Source: Streptomyces sp. NBC_01775
GTDB lineage: Bacteria > Actinomycetota > Actinomycetes > Streptomycetales > Streptomycetaceae
Length of the DNA stretch: 64,000 bases
Direction: 5' to 3'
Assembly (NCBI RefSeq): GCF_035917675.1
Contig: NZ_CP109104.1
Span: forward strand, 7,316,001 to 7,380,000
This document shows, piece by piece, positions 47,088 to 55,370 of the stretch (the stretch's first letter is position 1; each line of letters starts with the position of its first letter). The translations under genes and the position numbers were made by a program. A model generated the notes under the pieces. The model did no database searches, was not told where the DNA came from, and saw only the letters and a program-made list of their open reading frames with translations.

Positions 47088-47122
47088 CTTACGGGGCCGG
47101 GCCGGCTGTCCGGCCCCGTAAG
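47088..47122. terminator. Hairpin terminator after tpiA
   Basis: CTTACGGGGCCGG (47088-47100) pairs perfectly with 47110-47122 over a 9-nt loop. It separates the gap-pgk-tpiA transcripts from secG, which therefore needs its own promoter. Confidence 0.85.
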
Positions 47123-47185
47123 CGTTCATAAGCTGTAGTCGTCATCCATAGTGTCCAGCCACGATCCGAGAGAGTTGGTCCAGCC

Positions 47186-47422
47186 GTGGTCATGGGGTTC
47201 CAAATCGCCCTTATCGTCTTCAGTGCCCTGCTGTTGATGCTGGTGCTGATGCACAAAGGAAAGGGCGGCGGCCTCTCCGACATGTTCGGCGGAGGCATGC
47301 AGTCCTCCGTCGGTGGCTCCTCGGTAGCCGAGCGTAACCTCGACCGGATCACCGTCGTGGTCGCTGTGGCGTGGTTCGCCGTCATCGTCGTACTCGGCCT
47401 CTTGATGAAGTTCAAGAGCTGA
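47186..47422 (+). CDS. secG: Preprotein translocase subunit SecG
   Basis: The 78-aa membrane protein has two helices: IALIVFSALLLMLVLMH near the N-terminus and ITVVVAVAWFAVIVVLGLLM near the C-terminus. They are joined by the conserved cytosolic loop KGKGGGLSDMFGGGMQSS. It stabilises the SecYEG channel during protein export. The start is taken as GTG 47186, as in other streptomycetes; ATG 47192 is two codons later. With the tpiA terminator upstream, TTCATA (47125-47130) and TAGTGT (47149-47154), 18 bp apart, are a candidate promoter. Confidence 0.95.
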   Translation: MVMGFQIALIVFSALLLMLVLMHKGKGGGLSDMFGGGMQSSVGGSSVAERNLDRITVVVAVAWFAVIVVLGLLMKFKS

Positions 47423-47599
47423 CGCTTGCAGGAGAGCTGACAGGGTGTCGTACCCCCTGCCTATCATGAGGACTCGCGTCCGGTACCGACGCAGTAACTC
47501 TGGTCACTGGACGCGCGTTGGGCCCTACGTACACTAGGGCGCCCGCAGCGGAGCTGCTCTTCGATGCTCCGCAGCACCGTGAGGCAGGGAGTTACGACC

Positions 47600-47935
47600 G
47601 TGGCAAGTGGCAACGCGATCCGGGGAAGCCGGGTCGGAGCGGGGCCGATGGGGGAGGCCGAGCGAGGCGAGTCTGCGCCCCGCCTCCGGATCTCCTTCTG
47701 GTGCTCCAACAGGCACGAGACCCAGCCGAGCTTCGCCAGCGACGCACAGATCCCGGAGACCTGGGACTGCCCGCGCTGTGGCTTCCCAGCCGGGAAGGAC
47801 CGGGACAATCCCCCGGACCCGCCGCGCACGGAGCCGTACAAGACGCATCTCGCCTACGTCAGGGAGCGGCGCAGCGACGCGGACGGCGAGGCCATTCTCG
47901 CCGAGGCGCTCGCCAAGCTGCGGGGTGAGATCTGA
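47600..47935 (+). CDS. rbpA: RbpA-family RNA polymerase-binding protein
   Basis: The 111-aa protein has the RbpA layout: a basic N-terminal tail (ASGNAIRGSRVGAG), a small zinc-binding core with Cys and His in FWCSNRHE and two Cys in WDCPRCG, and a C-terminal sigma-binding helix (THLAYVRERRSDADGEAIL). RbpA stabilises the housekeeping sigma/core RNA polymerase complex in actinobacteria. Streptomycetes often carry more than one family member, and the one beside secG differs in its core from the best-studied S. coelicolor RbpA, so this may be a paralogue. GTG 47600 follows GGCAGGGAG. A long perfect hairpin ends the transcript. Confidence 0.85.
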   Translation: MASGNAIRGSRVGAGPMGEAERGESAPRLRISFWCSNRHETQPSFASDAQIPETWDCPRCGFPAGKDRDNPPDPPRTEPYKTHLAYVRERRSDADGEAILAEALAKLRGEI

Positions 47936-48041
47936 GATCGCCAAGGCCCGTCCCGGACCCGTACGTACCCAGGACGCGTACGCGCTTCGTCCTCGTCCCC
48001 CACGCGGTGAACAGGCAGCGAGTACGCATACAGCACCGACC

Positions 48042-48095
48042 GATGGACGGCTCGGTCGCACGCCGCAGGGGCGGTGCGCGACCGAGCCGTCCATC
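48042..48095. terminator. Hairpin terminator after the rbpA-like gene
   Basis: GATGGACGGCTCGGTCGC (48042-48059) pairs perfectly with 48078-48095, an 18-bp stem that continues with further partial pairing toward the loop. It lies about 55 bp upstream of pgi. Confidence 0.88.
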
Positions 48096-48149
48096 GTCTA
48101 GGTTGGAGGTGGTGGGGATCGTTACGAGAGGAATGGGCTGATTTCGCTG

Positions 48150-49799
48150 ATGAACGCTGAAGGCCGCACCCGGCTCGACCAGATGCCCGAGTGGCACGCG
48201 CTGTCCAAGCACCGCGAGGAGTTCGGCCAGACGCATCTGCGACGGCTGTTCGCGGACGATCCCGGCCGCGCCGAGCGTTACACCGTGCGGGTCGGCGATC
48301 TGTACCTCGACTATTCCAAGCACCTGGTCACCGACGAGACCTTGCGCCTGCTCCAGCAGTTGGCCGAGTCCGCCGGGGTGTCCCGGCTGCGGGACGCGAT
48401 GTTCGACGGCGAGAAGATCAACATCACGGAGGACCGCGCGGTGCTGCACACCGCGCTGCGCACCCCCGAGTCCGCCACCGTGCGGGTCGACGGGGAGAAC
48501 GTGATGCCCAAGGTGCACCAGGTGCTCATCAAGATGGGGACGTTCGCCGGCAAGGTCCGCGAGGGCCACTGGCGCGGGCACACCGGCAAGCGCATCAAGA
48601 CCGTCGTCAATATCGGCATCGGCGGCTCCGACCTCGGCCCCGCGATGGCGTACGAGGCCCTGCGGCCGTACACCGCACGGCACCTGGACTTCCGCTTCGT
48701 CTCCAACGTCGACGGCGCCGATCTGCACGAGGCCGTCCGCGACCTCGACCCCGCCGAGACCCTTTTCATCGTCGCCTCCAAGACCTTCACCACGATCGAG
48801 ACCATCACCAACGCCAAGGCGGCGCGCGCCTGGCTGCTGGACGGCCTCGGCGGCGACACGGACGCGGTGGCCAAGCACTTCGTCGCGGTCTCCACCAACG
48901 CCGGGAAGGTCGCCGAGTTCGGCATCAACACGGACAACATGTTCGAGTTCTGGGACTGGGTCGGCGGGCGCTACTCGTACGACTCGGCCATCGGGCTCTC
49001 GCTCATGGTGGCCATCGGCTACGACCAGTTCGGGGGGATGCTCGCCGGCTTCCACCTCGTCGACGAGCATTTCCGCACAGCACCGCCGGAGGCCAACGCC
49101 CCGCTGCTGCTGGGGCTGCTGGGCGTCTGGTACGGCAACTTCCACGACGCGCAGTCGCACGCCGTGCTGCCCTACAGCCACTATCTCTCCCGGTTCACCG
49201 CCTATCTCCAGCAGCTCGACATGGAGTCGAACGGGAAGTCGACCGACCGGGAGGGCCGGCCCGTCAACTGGGAGACGGGCCCCGTCGTCTGGGGCACACC
49301 CGGCACCAACGGGCAGCACGCGTACTACCAGTTGCTGCATCAGGGCACCAAGATGATCCCCGCCGATCTGATCGGCTTCGCGGAACCCATCGCCGAGCTG
49401 GGCGCGCTGCGCGACCAGCACGACCTGCTGATGGCCAACCTCTTCGCCCAGGGCCAGGCCCTCGCCTTCGGCAAGTCCGAGGAAGAGGTGCGGGCCGAGG
49501 GCGTCTCCGAGGCCCAGGTCCCGCACCGCACCTTCCCGGGCAACCGCCCCACCACGACGATCCTCGCCGACGAGCTGTCCCCCTCGGTGCTGGGCCAGCT
49601 CATCGCCCTCTACGAGCACAAGGTCTTCGTCCAGGGCGCCATCTGGAACATCGACTCCTTCGACCAGTGGGGCGTCGAGCTGGGCAAGGTCCTCGCCAAG
49701 CGCCTGGAGCCGGCGCTGACGGAGGGCGCGGAGGTGGCGGGGCTGGACGCGTCGACCTCGGCGCTGGTCGAGCGCTATCGATCGCTGCGCGGACGCTGA
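48150..49799 (+). CDS. pgi: Glucose-6-phosphate isomerase
   Basis: The 549-aa enzyme interconverts glucose-6-phosphate and fructose-6-phosphate, linking the glycolytic genes to the left with the pentose phosphate genes to the right. Signatures are [20 protein letters not shown] near 155, the phosphate-binding [13 protein letters not shown] near 210, and [14 protein letters not shown] near the C-terminus, which contains the catalytic Lys. Length is typical of the long bacterial form. The start is ATG 48150. A strong hairpin follows the stop at 49816-49848. Confidence 0.97.
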   Translation: MNAEGRTRLDQMPEWHALSKHREEFGQTHLRRLFADDPGRAERYTVRVGDLYLDYSKHLVTDETLRLLQQLAESAGVSRLRDAMFDGEKINITEDRAVLHTALRTPESATVRVDGENVMPKVHQVLIKMGTFAGKVREGHWRGHTGKRIKTVVNIGIGGSDLGPAMAYEALRPYTARHLDFRFVSNVDGADLHEAVRDLDPAETLFIVASKTFTTIETITNAKAARAWLLDGLGGDTDAVAKHFVAVSTNAGKVAEFGINTDNMFEFWDWVGGRYSYDSAIGLSLMVAIGYDQFGGMLAGFHLVDEHFRTAPPEANAPLLLGLLGVWYGNFHDAQSHAVLPYSHYLSRFTAYLQQLDMESNGKSTDREGRPVNWETGPVVWGTPGTNGQHAYYQLLHQGTKMIPADLIGFAEPIAELGALRDQHDLLMANLFAQGQALAFGKSEEEVRAEGVSEAQVPHRTFPGNRPTTTILADELSPSVLGQLIALYEHKVFVQGAIWNIDSFDQWGVELGKVLAKRLEPALTEGAEVAGLDASTSALVERYRSLRGR

Positions 49800-49815
49800 A
49801 TCCTGTGCGGTCCCG

Positions 49816-49848
49816 AGAGGGGGCGAGGCCGAGGGCCTCGCCCCCTCT
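49816..49848. terminator. Hairpin terminator after pgi
   Basis: AGAGGGGGCGAGGCC (49816-49830) pairs perfectly with 49834-49848 around the 3-nt loop GAG, directly after the pgi stop. Confidence 0.9.
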
Positions 49849-50003
49849 CTTGTGCGCGGTTCGCTCTTTCGGGTGGGCGGCCGTAGCGCGTCCCCTGCCC
49901 TGCCGGGGCCGGCCCTTCGAGCAGCCGGGGACGCCTGCTTCCCGTGAGATACCGTCCGTGCCCAGGTGGTGGCTACGAGTGGTGCCGGTGCGGTGGGGGC
50001 GAG

Positions 50004-50450
50004 ATGGACGAGGGACAGGCGGGGGCGGGGACGGGGGCGTTGAACGACGTCCTCAAGCACTCGGAAGTGGCGAAGAGGCACGCGGCCCGGTACATCGAAC
50101 ACCACCTCGGCCCCGACGTACGCGCGGCCGGCGCCCTGGCCGAAACCGAGACCCAGGCGGCGGCAGGACCCGCCGCGATTCCCTGGGCCCCGGGCCGCTC
50201 CGGCCCGGCCACCTTCTCCCCGCAGGCCGGTCTGCGCGGCTGGGAGATCCAGGCGGGCCTCACCCACCGCGAGAGGGAGTGGAAGCACCACCAGAAGCAG
50301 TTGGAGGCCAGGCTGCGCGGTGAGATGGCCGCACTCCTCGACGCGGGCTTCGTGTTCGGATGCCAGGACACACTCACCGCCCACACCCTCTCCGGCCAGG
50401 CGTGGGGCAGCCCCCGGCCCTCGGTACGCAGCCGCCTGGAGGACCTGTGA
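50004..50450 (+). CDS. Small conserved hypothetical protein, first gene of a WXG-type cassette
   Basis: The 148-aa soluble protein is probably helical in its first 60 residues (LNDVLKHSEVAKRHAARYIEHHLGP) and again at 100-135 (THREREWKHHQKQLEARLRGEM). No known motif, signal peptide or membrane segment is seen. I start it at ATG 50004, just after GGGGGCGAG; an upstream start at 49944 gives a Cys/Gly-rich leader without support. It ends 19 bp before the 778-aa WXG-type protein, and the paired position suggests a secretion partner or chaperone. That is inference from context only. Confidence 0.65.
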   Translation: MDEGQAGAGTGALNDVLKHSEVAKRHAARYIEHHLGPDVRAAGALAETETQAAAGPAAIPWAPGRSGPATFSPQAGLRGWEIQAGLTHREREWKHHQKQLEARLRGEMAALLDAGFVFGCQDTLTAHTLSGQAWGSPRPSVRSRLEDL

Positions 50451-50469
50451 GGGACCGGGAGGCAGCCGA

Positions 50470-52806
50470 GTGAGCGTCGGCTACGAAACCATCGTCAACA
50501 CCGACCTGGGCGTGCTGAAGACGGCCGCCCAGGCGTGGACGGACATGGGCGACCGCTACGCGACGCTCCACGGCCAGTACCGCGACCACGTCAAAGCCGC
50601 CGTCGACAGCGACAGCTGGCAGGGGCTGGCCGCCGGCTCGTATCGGTCCCAGGCGCGGGTCACGCTCCAGGAGTTCGCAGGGGCACGCGACGAGGCCCGG
50701 GCGGTCGGCAAACTGCTGGACGAGGCGTACCGGACCCTCCACCAGCACAAGCGGCACGTGGAGCGCCTGCGTGACCAGGCGGAAGGCGTCGGCATGACCG
50801 TCTCCGCGACCGGCCACTGCACGGTGGACCTCGCCAGTCTGGATGAGGACAAGGCCGAGGCCTACGCCCGGGATCACCTGGCCCGTGAAGAGGCGGAACG
50901 CGCCTGGACCGGCCGGATCGCCCGAGCCGTCAAAGACACCCAGGACGCCGACCACAACCTGAGACTCGCGCTGAAAGCCAGCCCCTCGGACGGCGACCGC
51001 GGTCTGCCCGACGGCTTCAACAGCGCGCTGAAGGGCGACGCCGGGGCGGTGAACGCCGGCCGAGCGACCGAGCTCTACCGAAAGCTCGCCGGAGGAGAGA
51101 ACCTCAGCGCGGGGGAGCTGCGCGAGCTGGCCTTCCTCGCGCGCGAGAACGGAGAGGATCGCGAGTACGCCCGTACGATGCTGAACTCCCTCGGCCCGGC
51201 CGGGACCATCGAGGCGGCCAACCGCCTCGCCCTGCTCTCCCACCAGGGCGACGCGGCCCGGCGCGCCGTGTACGGAGACCTGGAAGGGGGCCTCGCGACC
51301 TCGCTCGCCACCGCCACGAGAGTGCCCGTCTTCCGCGACGCCGCCGGCAAGAAGCTCGCCCTCGGCTCGGAGCCCTACGCGGACCGGTTCCGCGACTGGC
51401 TGCACGGGCGGGACGGCGCCTTCTACCGCAGCTGGCGCGAGGGCATGCGGCGTGTCGGCGTACGCGCCTTCGACGCGGATGCCGCGAACGAGACGACCGA
51501 CCCTCAGCGCGAAGTGCGCGGCTACCAGAGCCTGGTGACACTGATGCGGCGCGGTGACGACTACGCGCCACAGCTGCTGTTCGACCTCGGCGACGGCATC
51601 CGCGCCGCCGAGGAGAAGGAGCCGGACCTCTGGGACCAGGAGCGCCGGTACGCCGGCCGGCACGGCGGCTGGTTCGCCAACGACCCCATGGACGGAGTCC
51701 TCGGCCTCATGAGCGAGGACCCGCCCACCGCCGCCGCGTATCTCGACCCCCGCTCCGGCGGGGGAAACGACCGGCTGGACTACCTGGTCAACGACCGGGA
51801 CTGGCACGTCATCGACACCTCGCGCTTCCTGGACGGGGCGGAGGTGCGGGACCACGACGTGGCGGACGCGGACACCCACTCCGGGTTCGAGGCGGCGTTG
51901 GAGGCCGGAGCCACCGGTCGGGCGCCCGGCGCCGAGCCGGAGCCGTCCGCCCACCACTCCGCGTCGAACGCCGGCGTCATGCGGGAGGCCGTACGTCTCT
52001 TCGGAAGCGAGCCCTCGCTCCTCCAGAAGGACGGCGACTTCCAGGACCTCCGGCCCGCGCTCGGCCGGATGACCGCCGACTATCCCGCCGACGTGCAGCG
52101 GACCATGTACCGCGACGATTTTCCCGTCGCCGGGGCGCGCGCCGGCTTCAGCGCGGGCGAACTCCACGGCTTCCTGGGCGCGGTCGCGCGCGATCCCCAC
52201 GCGTACGGCGCCATTGCCGCCTCCCAGCACGCGTACACGGCCGGGCGTCTGGACAGCGCCCTGGGCGCCTTGCCGCCCGGCACCGACAAGAGCGATGCCG
52301 CGCTGGAGGGCCAGCACGCCGTTCGAAGCGGCGCGAAGGTTCTCGGCATCCTCAGCGAGGCGAAGGCTGACGCGCTGTACGAGGACAAGGTCGTGGAGGT
52401 CCGCGAGTTCAACGAGCGGGCCGACGAGGGCAGCAAGTGGGTCAACCGCCTCGTGGGGCTCGGCACCGGCACGGCCTTGGAACCCACCGCAGGCGGCTCA
52501 GCGGCGGCCACCCCTGTGGGGTGGCTCCAGGAGGACCTGAACGAGTTGGTGATGGAGCACATCAAGAAGGACGCCCCCAGCGAGTTCGCAGACTCACAGG
52601 AAGAGGCCAAGCACGGGTTCGTGAGTGGAGGCGACCAGACGGTCAAGAGCACCAAGGAAATGGCAGAACATGCAGGAGCCGACGCGGGGATGGAGCCGAA
52701 CATTCTCAAAGCTGCCAGTAGCGCTGTCGCAGGACAGGCGGGCAGTTCCTTCGCCGAAGGGGCGGGGACAGAGAGGGCGCATGGCTCGACGGAACCGATC
52801 GATTAG
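50470..52806 (+). CDS. Large WXG100-like protein, possible secreted effector
   Basis: The 778-aa protein starts at GTG 50470 behind GGGAGG. Its first 110 residues form a WXG100/LXG-like helical hairpin: a helix before Trp50-Gln51-Gly52 in SDSWQGLAAGSYRSQ, then a second helix DEARAVGKLLDEAYRTLHQH. Such N-termini target proteins to type VII (ESX) secretion. The rest is mostly helical, acidic and repetitive in character, without a toxin domain I recognise; it may correspond to the DUF6571 group seen in Streptomyces, from memory. From about base 52,550 to the end, the DNA is less GC-rich than its neighbours, and the C-terminus is small-residue-rich. The 3' end overlaps the lipoprotein gene by 26 bp. 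An effector role is a hypothesis. Confidence 0.7.
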   Translation: MSVGYETIVNTDLGVLKTAAQAWTDMGDRYATLHGQYRDHVKAAVDSDSWQGLAAGSYRSQARVTLQEFAGARDEARAVGKLLDEAYRTLHQHKRHVERLRDQAEGVGMTVSATGHCTVDLASLDEDKAEAYARDHLAREEAERAWTGRIARAVKDTQDADHNLRLALKASPSDGDRGLPDGFNSALKGDAGAVNAGRATELYRKLAGGENLSAGELRELAFLARENGEDREYARTMLNSLGPAGTIEAANRLALLSHQGDAARRAVYGDLEGGLATSLATATRVPVFRDAAGKKLALGSEPYADRFRDWLHGRDGAFYRSWREGMRRVGVRAFDADAANETTDPQREVRGYQSLVTLMRRGDDYAPQLLFDLGDGIRAAEEKEPDLWDQERRYAGRHGGWFANDPMDGVLGLMSEDPPTAAAYLDPRSGGGNDRLDYLVNDRDWHVIDTSRFLDGAEVRDHDVADADTHSGFEAALEAGATGRAPGAEPEPSAHHSASNAGVMREAVRLFGSEPSLLQKDGDFQDLRPALGRMTADYPADVQRTMYRDDFPVAGARAGFSAGELHGFLGAVARDPHAYGAIAASQHAYTAGRLDSALGALPPGTDKSDAALEGQHAVRSGAKVLGILSEAKADALYEDKVVEVREFNERADEGSKWVNRLVGLGTGTALEPTAGGSAAATPVGWLQEDLNELVMEHIKKDAPSEFADSQEEAKHGFVSGGDQTVKSTKEMAEHAGADAGMEPNILKAASSAVAGQAGSSFAEGAGTERAHGSTEPID

Positions 52807-53371
52807 CGTCGGCATCGCACTTGCGGTGTTCTGCGTCCCCTTGGCAGGTTGTGGTGATGAGCAGCAGCGGAACTACGCGTTGCCCGAGAGCTTCTGTGGG
52901 CTCGACCTCTCGGTGAAGAAGTACGCGCCGGTCTTTGCCCCCGGAGAGCGGATCGAGGCTGAGTACAACAGACGATGGGGGGACCGCGAAGAGCGCAGCT
53001 CGCAGGGGTGTCGCTATTTCGTGGACGGAAACATCGCTGTGGATGTCAGTGGCGACTGGCGGCGCAGCGATGAAAAGGCGCTACCCGCTGACCCCATGGC
53101 GGCTCTAGCACGCTATTCCGGAGCCGACCCGCGGCCTTACCCGGGCAGATTCGGAGCGGCGACACGACGCGGTGGCGCTGCGGCGGTGCTCAAGTGCTCC
53201 CCTGCCAAAAGTGGTGGCCCAGACCGGTTCCACCTCGACATCAGCGTGAACGCCTACAAGTTCGCCCAGGACTGGGACGAGGCGCGTGAGCCGCTCGGCA
53301 AGCTCGTTCAAGCCGCCATGGCCAAGGTCGAAGCGCGGTTGCCGTGTAAAGGAAAGAAGCCCCCGGCGTGA
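52781..53371 (+). CDS. Lipoprotein of unknown function, last gene of the WXG-type cassette
   Basis: The 196-aa protein has a signal peptide with the lipobox VPLAGC (Cys near residue 24), so it should be anchored to the outer face of the membrane. The mature part has four more cysteines (FCGLDLS, GCRYF, KCSPAK, PCKGK), probably two disulfides, and mixed beta character. The family is not recognised; similar small lipoproteins in Streptomyces carry DUF3558-like folds. ATG 52781 follows GAGAGG and lies inside the end of the WXG-type gene, so the two are coupled. Base composition is lower in GC than the flanking metabolic genes. Possible roles are immunity or surface partner, by position only. Confidence 0.75.
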   Translation: MARRNRSISVGIALAVFCVPLAGCGDEQQRNYALPESFCGLDLSVKKYAPVFAPGERIEAEYNRRWGDREERSSQGCRYFVDGNIAVDVSGDWRRSDEKALPADPMAALARYSGADPRPYPGRFGAATRRGGAAAVLKCSPAKSGGPDRFHLDISVNAYKFAQDWDEAREPLGKLVQAAMAKVEARLPCKGKKPPA

Positions 53372-53380
53372 GCCGGGGGC
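53359..53380. terminator. Hairpin terminator overlapping the lipoprotein stop codon
   Basis: GCCCCCGGC (53359-53367) pairs with 53372-53380 over a GTGA tetraloop that contains the stop codon. It sits between convergent genes and can serve both. Confidence 0.8.
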
Positions 53381-53385
53381 CGGGG

Positions 53386-54156
53386 TCAGGGGTGGTGTTT
53401 GGCGGCGGCCGGCTCGTCCAGGAGCCAGAGGGTGCGGTCGCGGCCTCGGGCCGCCGCCGCGGGGGCCTGGAGTTCGCCCGGGCCCGAGAGGGCGAGGGCG
53501 ACCGCGTCGGCCTTGTCCTCGCCCGCCGCGAGCAGCCACACCTCGGAGGCGGCCCGGATCGCGGGGAGCGTGAGGGAGATCCGGGTGGGCGGCGGCTTGG
53601 GCGCGCCGTGGACGCCGACCGCCGTCCGCTCCGTCTCGCGCAGCGCCGGGTGTTCGGGGAAGAGCGAGGCGACGTGGGTGTCGGGCCCCACGCCCAGCAG
53701 GAGGACGTCGAAGGCGGGGACCATGGGAGCCCTCGCCTGGTCCCCCCGTCGGGCCGCCGCGGCCAGTTCGGCCGCGTACGCCTCGGCCGCCGCCTCCACG
53801 TCCCCGCTGTAGGGGCCGTCCGAGGGCGGCATGACGTGGACCCGCGCGGGGTCGAGCGGGACGGCGTCGAGCAGGGCCTCGCGGGCCTGGGTGTGGTTGC
53901 GGTCCGGGTGCCCCTCGGGGAGGAACCGCTCGTCGCCCCACCACAGGTCCAGGCGGGACCAGTCGATGGCGCCCCGGGCGCCTGACGCGGCGAGGGCCGC
54001 CAGCAGCGCGTTGCCGTTGCGGCCTCCGGTGAGGACGACGGAGGCCGCGCCCCGTGCGGCCTGCGCGTCGGCGACGCGGGTGATCAGGCGCGCGGCGGCG
54101 GCCTCGGCCAGCTCCTCCTTGTCGTGGTGTACGAAGACCTCGGGGGCTGCGGTCAC
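53386..54156 (-). CDS. pgl: 6-phosphogluconolactonase
   Basis: The 256-aa enzyme hydrolyses 6-phosphogluconolactone in the oxidative pentose phosphate pathway. DevB/Pgl signatures are present: VVLTGGRNGNALLAAL near 45, WWGDERFLPEGHPDRN near 75, and LLLGVGPDTHVASLFPEHPAL near 150; the usual GxDGHxASLFPG appears here as GPDTHVASLFPE. Start GTG 54156 overlaps the opcA stop (GTGA), so it is the third gene of a coupled zwf-opcA-pgl unit. Confidence 0.93.
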   Translation of the reverse strand: MTAAPEVFVHHDKEELAEAAAARLITRVADAQAARGAASVVLTGGRNGNALLAALAASGARGAIDWSRLDLWWGDERFLPEGHPDRNHTQAREALLDAVPLDPARVHVMPPSDGPYSGDVEAAAEAYAAELAAAARRGDQARAPMVPAFDVLLLGVGPDTHVASLFPEHPALRETERTAVGVHGAPKPPPTRISLTLPAIRAASEVWLLAAGEDKADAVALALSGPGELQAPAAAARGRDRTLWLLDEPAAAKHHP

Positions 54157-55370
54157 TTGTCCGCCGCCTTCTGCGAGGAGCTCGCGGACGGTGCCGCCTT
54201 CTTCGAGGAGCTCGCGGACGGTGCCGCCTTCTTCGAGGAGCTTGCGGACGGTGCCGCCTTCTTCGAGGGGCCGGCGGACGACGCCGACGCGGTCTTCTTC
54301 GCCGGGGGCTTGCTCTTCCCCGTCTTCCCGTCCCCGTCCCCGTCCCCGCCGCCCTGGGCAGTCGCAGTCGCAGTCGCAGTCGCAGTCGCAGCCGGTGCCG
54401 GCGCGGGTGCGGTCGGGGTCGGGTGCGCCGGGTCGGGCGCCGCGAGCTTGTTGACGCCGAAGCTCACAGCTTCCGCGTACGCCTCGTCCGGGTCGAGCCG
54501 CCGCAGCTCTTCGGCGATCAGCTCGGCCGTGGTGCGCCGCTGGAGGGCGACGTGCCGGTCGGGCTGGCCGGGGACGGCCAGTTCCGCGAGGGCGCCGTTG
54601 GCGCGGTCCAGACAGATCTGGCCGTCGGCGGTCTCCAGGCGGACGGCGGTGATGCCGGGGCCCTCGGAGATGCGCCGCTCGACGGGGATCCGCAGCCGCT
54701 CGGCCAGCCACAGCGCGAGCAGTTCGCTGGAGGGGTTGTACTCCTCGCCCTCGATCACCGCCGAGTGCAGCGTGGAGTGCTTCTGGTCCAGCGAGGCGGC
54801 CAGCATGCTGCGCCAGGGAGTGATGCGGGTCCAGGACAGGTCCGTGTCACCGGGCGCGTAGGTGGAGGCGCGCAGACTGAGCGCGCCGACCGGGTCCTCG
54901 GTGGCCGCCGCGTCGGTGATGCGGCGCTGGGCGAGCTTGCCCAGGGCGTCCTCGGCCGGGTTCTCGGGGGCGTTCTCCGGCCACCACACGACCACCGGCG
55001 CGTCCGGCAGCAGCAGCGGCAGGACGACGCTGTGGGAGTGCGAGGCGAGTTCGCCGTGCAGGCGAAGGATGACCGTCTCGCCGGAGCCCGCCTCGCGGGC
55101 GTCGGTGCCGACGCGGACCTCGGCGTCGAGGCGGTGCTGTGCCCGGTCGCGGGGTGAGCGCCCGGGGCGGCGCACCACGACGAGGATGCGCGAGGGGTGC
55201 TCCCTGGAGGCGCCGCTGGCGGCCTTGAGCGCGTCGTAGTGGTTGCCTTCGTCGGTGACGATGACAAGGGTGAGCACCATGCCGGTGGCCGGTGAGCCGA
55301 GGGATCGGCGCGCCTTGACCAGTTCGGCGTTGATGCGGCTGGACGTGGTGTCCGTGAGGTCGATGTTCAT
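54153..55370 (-). CDS. opcA: Glucose-6-phosphate dehydrogenase assembly protein OpcA
   Basis: This 405-aa protein is needed for activity and oligomer state of Zwf in actinobacteria and cyanobacteria. The conserved N-terminal part begins MNIDLTDTTSSRINAELV, then LTLVIVTDEGN, and PDAPVVVWWPENAPENPAED near 110. The C-terminal 100 residues are unusual: an Ala-Thr run encoded by GCAGTC hexamers near 54360-54388, a Gly/Asp/Lys stretch, and four copies of a 10-residue SSSKKAAPSA-type repeat. ATG 55370 overlaps the zwf stop (ATGA). Four-base overlaps on both sides show tight translational coupling. Confidence 0.95.
   Translation of the reverse strand: MNIDLTDTTSSRINAELVKARRSLGSPATGMVLTLVIVTDEGNHYDALKAASGASREHPSRILVVVRRPGRSPRDRAQHRLDAEVRVGTDAREAGSGETVILRLHGELASHSHSVVLPLLLPDAPVVVWWPENAPENPAEDALGKLAQRRITDAAATEDPVGALSLRASTYAPGDTDLSWTRITPWRSMLAASLDQKHSTLHSAVIEGEEYNPSSELLALWLAERLRIPVERRISEGPGITAVRLETADGQICLDRANGALAELAVPGQPDRHVALQRRTTAELIAEELRRLDPDEAYAEAVSFGVNKLAAPDPAHPTPTAPAPAPAATATATATATAQGGGDGDGDGKTGKSKPPAKKTASASSAGPSKKAAPSASSSKKAAPSASSSKKAAPSASSSQKAADK
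54163..54282. repeat. 30-bp tandem repeat in the opcA 3' end
   Basis: Four head-to-tail 30-bp units (54163, 54193, 54223, 54253) encode the Lys/Ala/Ser/Pro repeat at the OpcA C-terminus. Two units differ by single bases; the fourth is more diverged. Confidence 0.9.

Noticed and set aside
47423..47599. SigR-type promoter (GGAAT-N18/19-GTT) before the rbpA-like gene
   Set aside because: I looked for it because some rbpA genes have it, but no GGAAT/GTT pair with correct spacing was found.
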